Source: Magicicada septendecula (taxonomy: Eukaryota; Arthropoda; Insecta; Hemiptera; Cicadidae). From it: 64,000 nt of DNA. The number at the start of each line of letters is the position of its first letter. The first letter of the stretch is position 1. A model generated the notes under the pieces. It was given only the letters and a program-made list of their open reading frames with translations. It was not told the DNA's origin and ran no database searches. The DNA lies in the NCBI GenBank assembly GCA_034769895.1, contig CM068367.1, positions 87,339,899 to 87,403,898 of the forward strand, written 5' to 3'. Below are positions 1-10,475 of the stretch, one piece after another. A program made the translations under genes and the position numbers.

Positions 1-117
1 AATGTGTATAATGTGTTAGTATCTGGGCTATTATGTGTCTTACATTACAAACAATGACGTTGTGAAAACGCTACATAAGTTCAACCTACGTGGTGGATCA
101 TAAGGCAAACTCTATAA

Positions 118-531
118 AATCAACACGCCTAAAATTCTCCAAGGTGATGGCCTTCCCTACACTTCTCTGTGGGTCTGAGAAATGGACTTTAATAAAGTCC
201 CAGGGCAGGCGAATTCAAGCGGCTGAAATAGAGATTTCTCAGGCATGTGGCAGGATATAATCTTCAGATCGCAAAAGAAATGTCGATGTACGTCAGGACC
301 TGAATATTATGAGCATACCTGACAGAATTACCCAATATCGACTGAAATGGTTGAAACATCTTAACGTAATGGATGACTGCCGCGCCCTTAAACAGCTGTT
401 GAATTATACGCCGAAAGGACGGAGAGGTGTGGGACGTCCGAAGTAATGTTGGAGTGACCAACTCTAGTCTATCTTCTTGGGACCGGAACAAACCATTTTT
501 TATTTAATCCTTGATGAAGACAATGATGATG
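118..531 (+). pseudogene. Non-LTR retrotransposon 3' end (RT C-terminus remnant)
   Basis: This is the decayed C-terminal end of a LINE-type reverse transcriptase. Conceptual translation across stops and frameshifts gives a segment like LLCGSEKWT (about 160-186), then YRLKWLKHLNVMDDCR (about 336-383), then KGRRGVGRP (about 414-440). These are the blocks normally seen after the RT palm in jockey/RTE-like insect elements (YGSETW, then L.W.GHV.RMDD, then GRP.RRW). The 3' end carries a short imperfect GAT/GAA-rich tail near 511-531. The 5' part is missing, as expected for 5'-truncated target-primed insertions. At least four other window segments carry the same ending (6.1, 29.0, 31.7 and, on the minus strand, 33 kb). 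It is not functional. Confidence 0.75.
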
Positions 532-539
532 AATAAACA

Positions 540-1080
540 TATTAGCTCAGTATGCCAAACGGTAACGTTCAGTTTACTATAACAAAGTAAAAATATACTA
601 TATGACAATCGCTGAGCCTATGTAGGCCTTCTCTCGGCGCGTGCGTCGCGTCGTGGATGTACCGCGTTCGAAAAGCAATTACTACTACAAACAGGATTTA
701 CCGCAAGCCTATACGATCACTCACACTGCCAACGCAAAATACATTTAAACACACGCGGCCGGTATTACATTAACTGTAGTACAACACAATTTGTTTGGCG
801 CATGCGTAGACTGTTGTTTGTGTACAAAAGGCTTGTGTCTAATAATACACGACGCTGCCGCTTGTACGCAAGTTCGCCAACTAGCAACCTCTCGTTTAAT
901 ATTAACAAATAACAAAGTGCGTATAGTTTGTGATCTGCATGTGGCTGTCAAAGTTAATATATAAGTAGTGTAATTTATAGTTTTTATTATACTCTAATCT
1001 GAGTTCTTGCATGAAATCGAACAGATCTTCAGAATATGTTAGGTAGATTAGACGAAATGAAGAAGATTTCACGTCCGGAG
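540..1080. other. Spacer, nothing recognised
   Basis: No coding signal, repeat or RNA structure recognised. Short open frames here have no family resemblance. Confidence 0.5.
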
Positions 1081-1084
1081 TTGT

Positions 1085-1315
1085 CTTCAGTAAAATATTT
1101 TCATGATTGTTGGTCTGTGGTCATCTTTTTGTGGATCCAAACGTTTCGACTACAACTGCGGCAGTCATACTCAGTGGTCTTCCGTTCTGCTCCTCTGGTG
1201 ACTGAATGACGGTTTGGGGTCCCTTTCGTCATTCAGGCGCCAGAGGAGCAGAACAAATGTTTGGATCTACAATAAGAGGACCACGGCCCAACAGCTCGGA
1301 AAATAATGTTACTGA
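1085..1315. mobile_element. Partly palindromic PLE/retrozyme-like element with hammerhead core
   Basis: Two arms are roughly inverted copies: the left arm around 1105-1150 carries ggtctgtggtc and ggatccaaacg, and the right arm around 1256-1300 carries atgtttggatc and aggaccacggcc. The middle is diverged. The minus strand of the left arm holds a hammerhead-like core. The same palindrome vocabulary (ccacggc...cagc.cgg at the outer edge) recurs at 7.6, 18.6, 20.9 and 39.7 kb. Boundaries are approximate. Confidence 0.55.
1137..1177 (-). ncRNA. Hammerhead-like ribozyme core, decayed
   Basis: On the minus strand, CTGAGTA is followed by an unpaired T, stem II GACT/AGTC and GAAAC, then ACGTT. Stem I is CCA before the core and TGG after the predicted cleavage position. 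The conserved G of CTGANGA is T here, so activity is doubtful. Confidence 0.5.
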
Positions 1316-1408
1316 ATAGAAGTTAAGAAGAATTATGGAATAAAATAAATATTGGAAAAACTAAAATTATGAAAATAAAAAGGTAATGATGGAAAAATCT
1401 GATTGTTA

Positions 1409-1931
1409 TTGAACGACCGAACCAAGTTTTCGCTTTCTACTCAACCGTTTGCCATCTGTCTGTCTGTCTATTCCGGTATGTTTCCGATAACTTTTGAATG
1501 CATCCAACCGATTTTCGTAAAACTCGACATGTGTGTTCACACCTTTACCGTACAGAGCTCTGTTATCTTCCAGCTTATCACAAAAAAATAAGAGGACAGA
1601 CGTCATGTAAAGGGTCAAAATTTTGAAAAAATAGCAAAATCCTGGTGGGGTATCACATTAAAGCGACTTTTATTCACAATTTGGATATAGTGTTCAGTTT
1701 GGGAAACTAAAAGTTTTTGGGAGACTAGGGCCCAAAAAGTGTTCCAAAATGTTTATAAAATCGCAAAACTATGCTGAGTGGCAAACTACACAAATGTTAA
1801 CTATAACAGTGGTATTCAGTTTTGAACATTTTAGGACACAGGCGCCGAAAGATATAAACATTTTCAAAAAAGTTTACAAATCAGTGCCGAGTGTCGGACT
1901 AAAGGAAATTTTAACCCAAGTTCAAATGTAG
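1409..1931 (+). mobile_element. Helitron-like non-autonomous element, copy 1
   Basis: The 5' end reads A|TTGAACGACCGAACC, matching copies at 61299 and 62540. It is followed by a TGTC-rich run, then ataacttttgaatg and accgattttcgtaaaac, then gtcaaaattttgaaaaaat and tatcacattaaag. These internal blocks occur in the same order in all copies. The 3' end is uncertain: the gtag|t near 1931 is only a guess. No coding capacity. Confidence 0.55.
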
Positions 1932-1934
1932 TGT

Positions 1935-2540
1935 TTATATTAAAAATGTATAAATTTAGTGCCACCACGGGCTACCAGCCCGGGGTTTAATCATTTTAAT
2001 AATACTGATGAACTGGAGGAGAATGCAGAGTATAGGCTGAGCAGGTGCGATTAGACACGGAATAGTGATGGTGAAAAAAAAAAATTGTTGATATGTAAAG
2101 CTTGGATATCTGATCTATTAACATTAATTATTTTATGAACTGCGCTTGTATAAGCACGGACGATTACAGTATAGTTTACGGAGCATCACACCGAAACAGT
2201 TTAAAATTGTACATATAATTTGATTGAACCGCTGTAAACCTTTCTACCGCTCATTCACAAGACTCGTGAACTCACAAAAACCACCAGTAAAAAACGTTTA
2301 GTAGCAATTTGGCAAAGCGTTCACGTACCGTACGATACGCCACGAAGCCGACGCCGACGCCGTTAATCCAATAACGATGGAAGCAGCACGTGTCTCGCTT
2401 AACTTGTCGTCAAACGAATTTATATGACTGAGCAAACAGAATTTTGTAAACCGATGTAGTAGTTCCTCCATCTGATTTCTGAGAAGTCACACAGAGTTGA
2501 TGAACGAAGAGTGTGACGAGTCAACGAACAGATTATGAGA
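1935..2540. other. Spacer, nothing recognised
   Basis: No supported gene or repeat. It contains a small hairpin (cgggctaccagcccg, about 1969-1983) of unknown meaning. Confidence 0.45.
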
Positions 2541-2599
2541 TTAGCAACTGTGATGATAATGATCACCACTGACAATTACCATATGATGCAAAGGGCGAA

Positions 2600-2744
2600 G
2601 ATATAACGTCACGAACAAAGAAAAATAAGAAGAAAAAGAAAAGAACAACAGCAATAACAAAGTGAACAATATGAACAACATGAACGACACGAGTAAGTAG
2701 AACGAGAAAAACGAGACGAACGAGAGGAAAAGGGGAAGGAAGGG

Positions 2745-2776
<32 letters not shown>

Positions 2777-2900
2777 AGAAGAAGAAGAAGATGACGACGA
2801 CGACGACGACGATGATGAAGAATAAGATGATTTTGACGATGGTGGTGGTGGTGGTGGTTATGATGATGGTGGTGGTGGTGTAGTAGGCGACGATGGTCGT
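2600..2900. repeat. Purine-rich compound microsatellite (GAA/GAC/GGT)n
   Basis: Interrupted purine-rich sequence grades into an uninterrupted GAA run (about 2752-2790), then GAC, then GGT/GAT repeats. The 152-codon open frame on the opposite strand is only this low-complexity tract read through, giving long runs of F, V, T and I, and is not a gene. Confidence 0.85.
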
Positions 2901-3209
2901 GATAATGAATAAGGCATGGACTATGACGTAGACAAAGAAGAACAAGATAAGGTACGCGATAATGGTGGAAACGACGATGACGATAACTACGGTCGCCAAA
3001 GACCTAATACGATTTACGAGGAATGTGAAAAACGAGAACTCAAAGAGGACATAAGAGAGAATGAAATAAAAAAATAAAGTGACAAGGTGGGAGTATAATG
3101 ATAAAGATAAAAGTAAAGAGAAAGAGAGTCAAAGAGAATATTATTAGGGAAAGATAGGGGACAGGGGGCATAAATAAGAATAAATACTACAGACAATTTT
3201 GTCGCATGT

Positions 3210-3645
3210 GTTCCATATCACGCTAATTGTACTGCCAGTTGCACACAGTTTACAAACGTTATAATAATAGTTTGTAATTCCACTGGAACCAGCAGCAGCG
3301 GTGTTATTAAAACGTTTGACGGTGCTAACCTAGTTTTGTCCCGTTCGCATTTATTCCTTCTCCACACAGTTTATACATTATTAACTGTGACATTGTGTTA
3401 TACAAGAAAGTTGAATATTTACGTGTTTTAAAAGTAGATTTTAGTGTTCAAAACTCATCATACCACGCTAATTGTACTGCCAGTTTCACACAGTTTACAA
3501 ACGTTATAATAATAGTTTGCAATTCCACTGGAAGCAGCAGCAGCGGTGTTATTAAAACTTTTGACGGCGATAAGTTTTGTCCCGTTCGCATTTATTTCTC
3601 CACACAGTTTATGCATTATTAACTGTGACATGGCGTTACTCAGTG
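3210..3645. repeat. Tandem duplication, about 245-bp period
   Basis: The block beginning cgctaattgtactgccagt occurs at 3221 and again at 3466. Both copies contain the same order: cacacagtttacaaacg, ataatagtttg, ccactgga, cagcagcagcggtg, ttgtcccgttcgcattta and ttaactgtgacat. Differences are a few substitutions and small indels. No coding sense is apparent. Confidence 0.8.
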
Positions 3646-3649
3646 TCAC

Positions 3650-4195
3650 CGGAGTTTTCAGCAGATTTTAATGTTTAGCGTTCTGTTCAGTTTCAAGAAA
3701 TGTGTGGAAACCCTGAAGGAAAAACCTCGAAAAAACGCAGTTGAATTACATCAAAGTTACGTCAGCGCCAGCGCGCTTTCATGGAAGTGAAGTGTGAGTC
3801 ATGAAGTAGAAAATAGACCCACAATCGGGCTGAGGAAATGATGAGATCAGTCAGCGGAAGCACAAAATTGGGTAACATTGTAGGCAACACAGAAAAGGAT
3901 AAAATATTAGTATTAATATTGTATAAAAATACGTCTTGACTGAATGGAAAACACTAGAAATCCAAATCCAAATCTGCATCTTATTTTCCCTCTTCTTCTA
4001 TTAGCTTTACACCCCACGGTAGATTGTAGTCTTCTCCTCTTCGCCCTGTCACTGTCACTACGCATTACCTTCTTCACCATCTAACTCCCACATCCCTCAA
4101 AATCATCCTATACGAAGTTCGAACCGAATATTTTTAAACATATTTCGTATTAAATCTGTTATTCCTTGTGGCAGCAATAATAGAAAACATAAGCT
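3650..4195. other. Spacer, nothing recognised
   Basis: No gene or repeat that I can support. Confidence 0.45.
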
Positions 4196-4399
4196 ACATT
4201 GAGCTGAAAAAAACAAACAAAAGTGCTTACGTGAGTCTTAGCGCGCCGCGGCCCGCGACGCTGTTCCAGTCGTCTGGAGATCGACCTGTGCGCCAGAGTT
4301 GCGTAACGATCTGGATTGTTCGATGTTGCACTTCCAAAACATCACTCGACTACTCTACCAACATCCAGGCTCTCTATGTCACTTCAATTCAAGGCGACG

Positions 4400-4726
4400 A
4401 GCTATTTATACTTCAGATTGCGAAGCGGCCGAGAGTAAGTTACACCTGGCGATACTTATCGAAGTGATTGTTGCGATTTATTGGGAAGTGATCGTCGTGT
4501 TAATCAGTGTAAAACTGTACTAAGGTGACATTTATTGTGGTTTGTTGGACAAATTTAACTTGAGCTATTCTATAGAGTGCGTTTGTTGATTTATAACTGT
4601 TGTTTGTGTCCAATAATAATAATAACTGCTGTTTGTCTAATAATAAAAGTTAATTAGCGACTTCATTGGTGTTAGTTATTCTGTTTCCACTGTACCACAC
4701 GACGATCGATGAAACCGTCGTAACAA
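4400..4726 (+). mobile_element. Probable LTR fragment or solo LTR, copy 1
   Basis: Shares an ordered set of blocks with 9990-10475: ttgatttataactg, tgtttgtgtc, gcgacttcattggtgt, agttattctgtttccact, cacgacgatcg and accgtcgtaacaa. Similarity stops sharply after gtaaca in both, which suggests an LTR-type 3' end in CA. A TATA-like ctatttata lies at about 4401 and an AATAAA-type signal (aataataaaa) at about 4640. The 5' boundary is not visible. No gag or pol sequence adjoins it. The assignment to an LTR is inference. Confidence 0.45.
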
Positions 4727-5020
4727 TATATTATAAAAATACATTATAATATAATATTAAATATTATTATAAAAATATACTATAAAAAAGTAAAAGACCT
4801 CCGAATTATGACGTAAGTCAAAAATAAAAACATCAGTCTTGTAGAACGCCTATGGCTGGTTCGCAAAGCCGGAATGAAGTTGGCAGATTATTAATGAGTA
4901 AAGTGTAAACCACCAACCACAATCAACCGTCATTATCATCAACCTGCAAAAACTAGTTACTAACCTTTTTTATCGTACAAAGCTAAACATTAAACGTCAC
5001 ACTAGTTTAACATTCTACTT
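4727..5020. other. AT-rich spacer
   Basis: Begins with degenerate ATATTATAAAAATA repeats (about 4730-4795). Nothing else recognised. Confidence 0.45.
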
Positions 5021-5022
5021 CT

Positions 5023-5325
5023 TCTTCTTCTTCTCCACTACAAGGATTAGGTTACATAAACCTCTTGCGGCACCCATCTCATTCTCAGACGACCCACGTT
5101 TCTTCTACCAATTGCTTTATAGTTCAGTGAAGCTTTCGGCTATTGATCCTTTGCAGATGATCCCACCATTGTCTTCTGTAAATTGAAATAATTTCATTTA
5201 TATCCTTCACTTCGAGTTTTGCTCTGATATCTTCATTCCTTATTATATCTTGCAATGTATTATTTAAATTATTTCGAAGAAAAAACTGCATTTCAGCACT
5301 TTCCGCTTTCCTTTTTTGTCATAGT
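5023..5325 (-). pseudogene. Non-LTR retrotransposon 3' end, same family as 17 kb
   Basis: Minus-strand 3' end of the LINE family also present at 16985-17290. Shared blocks include the reverse complements of the WWDHLQ-type segment around 5150 (gatcccaccattgtcttctg) and of the terminal GRP.MRWVPQ-type segment around 5070-5105. The 3' tail is a GAA repeat on the minus strand (5023-5035). Only about 300 bp remains, full of stops. The RT palm is absent. Confidence 0.7.
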
Positions 5326-5329
5326 TTAA

Positions 5330-6130
5330 CCTATCTTCTATATTTGTAAAACAAGTTAAATAAGTATTCTGTTAATTGAGAATGAGCTGCTATTGTAAAA
5401 TCTAGTTAAGTTTAACTGGCTTTTCGATTACCTTCACTAAACAACACGTTTCGCCTTATTTGTTGTCACCTAGTACTCCAGTTCTTCTTAGCCTTTTCAC
5501 TTAATCTAAACTAAACCAAGCTGAGCTATCCACCTGGCGAATTTCTCTGTTTTTCTTTTTTTAATTTAGGTTAGTTTCAAACCCGCCTTTTCCGATCTCT
5601 ATCTCACGTGTTTCTTAACATACCACGTGCAGACAATAAACTTGTTTATTATTACGCAGCTTGAACGCGTATTGGTGGACGAATATAATGAAGGGCAAGG
5701 CAACGTGAAAGAATTTTTTAACAAAACGTACGTTATGCAATAGAGACAGTGACGAATGGTGGATCCCATTTGATTCTGTCAAGAGTTGTGTGTTGAGTGT
5801 CGAGCTCTAATTAATTACCTTCTGAACCTTTTCTTTAAATACTCCTCTACTTACTACCCTTAACCAATATTCTACTCATAAACTGTTGCTTCTATTTACC
5901 GTTCTTTCCTCTTCTACAACTTTCCTTCTTTAACTTAAATACTGCTTACTATTTACTTACATCCATTTTTCTTCGTTTCTTTTGTTTATTTTACTGCCAC
6001 ATTCAAAATGAACATCTTCATTTTGTGATGTTTTATAAATGTTATATTCGAATATTGAATAATATTCAAATATTCACACGAATATTCAAATATTCGTATA
6101 ACTGAATTATAAAAATTATTATATTTTAAT
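5330..6130. other. Spacer, nothing recognised
   Basis: AT-rich. A short set of aatattcaaatattc repeats lies at about 6045-6100. No coding or RNA signal supported. Confidence 0.45.
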
Positions 6131-6135
6131 TATTA

Positions 6136-6620
6136 CTTAAGTCGAAAAGACGGAGAAGTGTGGGACATCAGAGGAAGCGTAGGAGAGGCCAGCTCTATTA
6201 TTTCTGCTTGGGACCAGAACAAACCATTTTTGGTTCAATCCTTATCTGAAGGAAACAAGGATAAGTTTTTTTTAACACTGTAGCGGTACCAGTGTCGATG
6301 TATGGAGATGAAACCAGAGTTATGAGGAGTACTCTTGGCTGTACCACTCTCGATAGAAAGAAGAAAGTGGATATAAAGACGGAACTGGGGGTCGACCCAT
6401 TGTGGAACAGCTAAGGAGCAACAAAGGAAGGTGGTGTGAACATTCGGGAAGAATGGGGAGTGACAGGATTCCAGTGCTAGCAATACAACATAGACCGCTG
6501 AGGAATAGAGATGTAGGACGACCGAGAGGGAAGTGGGTCGCGGAACTAGTTCAGGATGACACTAATGCTTGAGGTTGATGATGATGATGATGATGATGAT
6601 GATCCTTATTTGAGGTGATG
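6136..6620 (+). pseudogene. Non-LTR 3' end interrupted by a younger insertion
   Basis: The first part (6136-6252) has the ending seen at 0.4 kb and 29.0 kb: ggagaagtgtgggac, gggaccagaacaaacc and ggttcaatcc. It is interrupted at 6253 by another LINE fragment, and its continuation resumes after 6600. The sequence atccttatctgaagg before the insert resembles atccttatttgaggtg after it, consistent with a decayed target-site duplication. Confidence 0.65.
6253..6600 (+). mobile_element. 5'-truncated non-LTR insertion with (GAT)n tail
   Basis: Encodes, with interruptions, a VSMYGDETRVMR segment (about 6290-6325) equivalent to the YGSETW block of LINE reverse transcriptases. Near 6512 a DVGRPRGKWV-type block precedes a perfect (GAT)n tail at about 6577-6602. 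The body between these blocks is shortened. The tail and flanking repeat mark it as a separate, later insertion. Confidence 0.65.
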
Positions 6621-6860
6621 ATTAAATTTTAATTGTTGTTTTCAGGTCCCCAGTTCTGGTTAATCAAAATTTTAGCTACTGCGTGTACGCCAGGGCAAAT
6701 GACAATGGTATGGAAGAAAAATTGAGAACAAGGATGTACCCAATTTATTCTATACGTTACACGATAGCCGATGACTACGGTCTCGTGGTCAAATCATCGC
6801 TTCTCCATTTGCAGTCACGTCCATGAATACAAATGATGAATGGATACATTTTTCGTATCA
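6621..6860. other. Spacer, nothing recognised
   Basis: No supported feature. Confidence 0.4.
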
Positions 6861-6879
6861 CATTCTCATGTATATATTG

Positions 6880-7105
6880 CATGTACCTGTATCAATGACG
6901 GGCATGTGGGCCGCATACGCCATGACTGATGGCCAAAGAAATTATTAGAATAGATGCCTCCTGAAAGAAGGAAAAGAGGGAGACCGCGACAGACTTGGAT
7001 AGAAGACACGAAGAATACAATGGCACAGAGAAATCTGAAGGATGATGATTGGAAAGACCGTAAAGTTTGGAAGCTAGAATGGGAAAAAAACAACTTTAAA
7101 TGTTA
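6880..7105 (+). pseudogene. Non-LTR retrotransposon 3' end (MPPERRKRGRPRQTW type)
   Basis: The frame beginning about 6956 reads MPPERRKRGRPRQTWIEDTK, followed by KDDDWKDRKVWK, which is the standard end of a LINE ORF2 (PPG.RKRGRPR.TW, then D...WR). Upstream, GHVGRIRHD matches the GHV.R block with substitutions. The coding end is near 7105 (ttag). No recognisable tail. It belongs to a different subfamily from the 0.4-kb copy. Confidence 0.75.
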
Positions 7106-7109
7106 GAAA

Positions 7110-7615
7110 ATCGCAAACACACACATACGCGCACGCGCGCGCATCACTTATGCTTTTCCTCCTACTTGCTCTTAATTTTTTTAATTTGTTCTTCTTCTTC
7201 ATCTTTGTTTCCTTCACTTGAAGCATTAGACATTCGTTGATCTGCCCCGGCAACCACCTAATCATCAGACTACAGACATTTACTGGCTGAGAAAATATTT
7301 CCTCAGATTTCAATTTCTGGCTTATATCTCATGACTGAATACTATTAATCTGTTAACCTGGCACGCAAGCCACGCTTTCCCACCATCTCCTGTCATTGCC
7401 TGTAATCTTTTTGTGCAAAGATTCAATTTTTAATTTTTATCTAATGTCTTCATTTCTTTACAGATCGAGTAAAGGACACTTTATGTATTTCTTAAAAATT
7501 CCATTTCAGTCACTTCAATTTTTTTTTCTTTCTTTTTACGCAAAGGTTCAAGTTTCATTTTCATACAGGAATGTGGAGACAGTTACCATTCTGCAAATCT
7601 CACGCGTTCTTGATG
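7110..7615. other. Spacer with a short (AC/CG)n tract
   Basis: Alternating purine-pyrimidine acacac/cgcgcg at about 7110-7145. Otherwise nothing recognised. Confidence 0.45.
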
Positions 7616-7621
7616 AGCGAA

Positions 7622-7840
7622 CGTAAGCTCTCTCGGCTGGAGTCGTAAAATTCACCGGGCTGTTACAACTAAGACTAAACTTAGTCCTATGCGGCCGGTT
7701 TCAAATATCTCCGTTCCCCGCCACTGAAGATAGCCGTTACGGTTACGGCCGAAACGTCTGTTTTTCAGTCTGTCAGACATTTTGGACCACGATTTAACAG
7801 CCCGGTGAATTTCACGTGGTAAACAACACAATACGAAAAT
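7622..7840. mobile_element. Palindromic PLE/retrozyme-like element
   Basis: The left arm (attcaccgggctgtt, about 7651) and right arm (aacagcccggtgaat, about 7798) are inverted copies. The left end carries, in reverse orientation, the tail motif CCAGCCGAGAGAGCTTACG (7622-7640). This aligns with tails at 20879-20897 and 39980-39998. A hammerhead-like core sits between the arms. A target-site duplication was not identified. Confidence 0.6.
7722..7760 (+). ncRNA. Hammerhead-like ribozyme core
   Basis: CTGAAGA, then TA, stem II GCCGT/ACGGC with a 7-nt loop, then C and GAAACGTC. The GTC cleavage triplet and palindromic ACGT (minimal stem III) are present. Stem I is short (CA/TG). Confidence 0.55.
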
Positions 7841-7844
7841 CTGC

Positions 7845-8220
7845 ACTACAGAAACAAAAGTAATGAAATTTTCAGTCAAGGGACCAATAATAACAAATAT
7901 AATAATTAATCACCAAATTATTGAGCAGGCAAGCTATTTTAATTATTTGAGAAATGTTATTTGGTCATGATATTGATGTTAAGTTAGGCAAGTTCGAGAC
8001 GCTCTGTGGGACTACCAACTGTTGAGAGACAAAATGAGAGTTTTCCACAGTTACGGCGGTGCCTGTACTGTCCCACGGGTGTACGTTATGGACGACAACC
8101 AAGAAACACGAAAGTAAAATACAGGCCTCGGAAATGGCGTTCTTAAGACTAGTTAAAAGCTGTTTTAAACTTGATCGTATAAAGAATGAAATCATAAGAA
8201 AATAATTACAAGTTTTTTAA
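7845..8220. other. Spacer, nothing recognised
   Basis: No supported gene or repeat. Confidence 0.4.
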
Positions 8221-8221
8221 C

Positions 8222-8415
8222 TTGAATGACAGTTTAAAATATTATAAACGACGGCGGAAAGAACACTTAGAAATAATGTCAGATTCAGGACTGCCCAAAC
8301 GAGTCTGGAAATATAAACCGGTGTGTCGCCAGACCTTTGAAGAGACGATTGGAGCGGAACAGGCAGTATCTTGCCTATGCCGTGATGCAGAGATGATGAT
8401 AATGATTCACGCAGT
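8222..8415 (+). pseudogene. Non-LTR 3' end with GAT-rich tail
   Basis: The frame reads LKYYKRRRKEHLEIMSDSG then LPKRVWKYKP, matching the (KW.EHL.RM.D.RLPK.VW.YKP) block that closes LINE ORF2 proteins. The GRP.RRW block is degraded. It ends in gatgatgataatgatt (about 8393-8408). The open frame that continues to 8842 runs past the element into unrelated sequence and a TAG/AAT microsatellite, so the 206-codon reading is not one protein. Confidence 0.6.
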
Positions 8416-8762
8416 TTTAGTTTTAGTTTCATTTCGTATATTTCTAAGGATCGTTTCGCCGGTTCTTCTCAATCGGTCGATGTTATTTTCGTACGAGATG
8501 TCACAGTTGTTTAAAAATTTGATTCCTCACGACATTTTCGTACAAATTCACTTGCCACATTTGTATTCCCGTCTTGCAACGGTTACTGTCCTACGCAAGA
8601 TTAAGACAAACAATAGATACGCGTACATGTGCACCGTCGAGGCGTGTAAACAACACTTTCCGAGTACGAGCAGTGGAACGAACACATTATCATTACACTT
8701 AGTAGCGGACGTTTACACTACCCGAGAGCACGCACGGCTGCAAACATCATTTGGAATAATAA
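8416..8762. other. Spacer, nothing recognised
   Basis: Open by chance in one frame. No family resemblance seen. Confidence 0.4.
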
Positions 8763-8822
8763 CAGTAATAATCATAATAATAGTTGTAGTAGTAGTAGTA
8801 GTAGTATTAATAATAATAATCG
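8763..8822. repeat. (AAT/TAG)n microsatellite
   Basis: Interrupted AAT/ATA then a pure TAG run (about 8785-8805), then AAT. Confidence 0.85.
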
Positions 8823-9545
8823 TAACATTACAGTCCCCCTAATGCGGTAACCCTACAATTACACCGCTCTCAACCCTCAGACGTCTCACAGTAACTATAA
8901 AAAAATTAACACTGGAAATGGCTTCAACCTAAATCGTAATCTTTTTTCTTCTATCCATTCGTCTTTTACTTCTTCGGTTTTCTTATTAATTTTATTCTTC
9001 TTTCTCTGCCTGCTGTATACACACCGAACGTACAATTTGCTTCAGTTCTTCTTATTTTGCTTGACTTCGGTTTCGCCGATAATGGCGCAGGGATTTCGAT
9101 TCCTGTTGCAAACCGCTCTTAACGGAAACCATGTTATTACTATAAAAATATACTGTAGCCTATGCACCGAACAACTCAGATACACGATTAAAGTGGTGTT
9201 GTTTATTCACCAGCCGATAAACACGGTGAAAGATTACGAGCCGGATAATTGAAAACAAATAATACGACCTGTATAACAGTCATAAAAGTAGGTGTGGACT
9301 GCTACACCATAATCTCAAACCTTGGAGCATTTATAAACAATTACACTGTTGCAATCATCCGTTTGATCTGTAACAAGACTATGCCTTGTTGAAAACAACC
9401 ATCTGCTTGGATTATAATATGGTAGGCGGAGTTTTAAACGTTTACTAGCATCTGACGTTTTTTCTTTATGAACACCCCATTACATACTAGCACATAAAGA
9501 CGTCCTGATAATCTGCGTATTTATAGTTTAAAATACACTACATTA
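8823..9545. other. Spacer, nothing recognised
   Basis: No supported feature. Confidence 0.4.
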
Positions 9546-9610
9546 AACTCTTCTTCTTCTTCTTCTTCTTCTTCTTCTTCTTCTTCTTCTACTACTACTA
9601 CTACTACTAC

Positions 9611-9642
<32 letters not shown>

Positions 9643-9790
9643 CTTCTTCTTCTGCTACTACGTCTTCTTATTCTTCTTATTCTTCTTCTCCTCCTCCTCG
9701 TCGTCTTCTCGTTCTCCTTTCTTCCTCCTCCGTCTCCTACTATTCCTATTTATTTTCTTCTTGGTCTCCTCCACTGCCTACTTCTTCCAC
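9546..9790. repeat. (CTT)n-(CTA)n-(CTT)n polypyrimidine tract
   Basis: TTC/CTT repeats, then nine or more CTA units near 9590-9613, then TTC repeats, grading into imperfect CTC/TCC pyrimidine sequence. Long homopyrimidine runs could form triplex DNA. Confidence 0.9.
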
Positions 9791-9899
9791 ACACAATCAT
9801 CATATTGCTAAGTCCATTGAGATGATATAAAATTACGTAACGCTCTTCAAAATTCGATATTGTCGTTCTACACGTTTCTCGACTAACCTAAGGCGTGCA

Positions 9900-10324
9900 G
9901 TAGGCGCGTCTGTGTCCAGGTAGTGCACAGACCCAGTCTCCATATTGTTCGAGCGGCTGTAACTACGCAAATTATCTCGGCACACCGCCCGGAGAATGAT
10001 AGACTATTCTGGAACCTCTGCGGGGTATACATAAGAGTTAGCGGCCGGCTAAGAAGTTTCAGTTTAGACCGGGCAATATCAAGTGTGGATCGGTTTAATC
10101 AAGTTTTGTTGCGGTTTAATGAAAAGTGATTAGTGAATAGTTGATTTATAACTGCTATTTGTGTCTAATGAGAAAGGGTCGTGCCAGAAAACAACAATGG
10201 TTGGATGATCTTGAGGACGACCTACGCTGGCTCGGTGTAAGAAGATGGATACGGAGAGCAGAAGATCGAGATGACTGGAGGAGGATTGTCCAGGAGGCCA
10301 AGGCTCCCCAAGAGCTGCAGTGCC

Positions 10325-10380
<56 letters not shown>

Positions 10381-10475
10381 TCTAATTAAAGTTTGTAGCG
10401 TAGTTAGTGACTTCATTGGTGTCAGTTATTCTGTTTCCACTAAACAACACGACGATCGGTGTGACCGTCGTAACA
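9900..10475 (+). mobile_element. Probable LTR fragment or solo LTR, copy 2, interrupted
   Basis: Homologue of 4400-4726. The 3' blocks gtgacttcattggtgtcag, ttattctgtttccact, acacgacgatcgg and accgtcgtaacaa are conserved, and the upstream part keeps a gtatacata/gcggccgg arrangement. It is split at 10170 by a non-LTR insertion with a 13-bp duplication of atttgtgtctaat (10157-10169 and 10374-10386). The 4.6-kb copy serves as the empty site. Confidence 0.5.
10170..10373 (+). mobile_element. 5'-truncated non-LTR insertion with (GA)n tail and 13-bp TSD
   Basis: An uninterrupted frame encodes RKGRARKQQWLDDLEDDLRW then VRRWIRRAEDRDDWRRIVQE, then AKAPQEL. This is the KRGRP..RW.DDVE.DL...G..RWR..A.DR..WR..VREAK ending of a LINE ORF2, also seen in decayed form at 19.2 kb. 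A perfect (GA)n tail occupies about 10329-10373. The exact 13-bp flanking duplication shows target-primed insertion into an LTR-like repeat. It is one of the better preserved insertions in the window. Confidence 0.85.

Noticed and set aside
2541..2999. 152-codon minus-strand open frame
   Set aside because: It is a GAA/GAC/GGT microsatellite read as runs of F, V, T and I. Not a protein.
8222..8842. 206-codon open frame
   Set aside because: Only the first 60 residues resemble a LINE ending. The rest is unrelated spacer and an AAT/TAG microsatellite.
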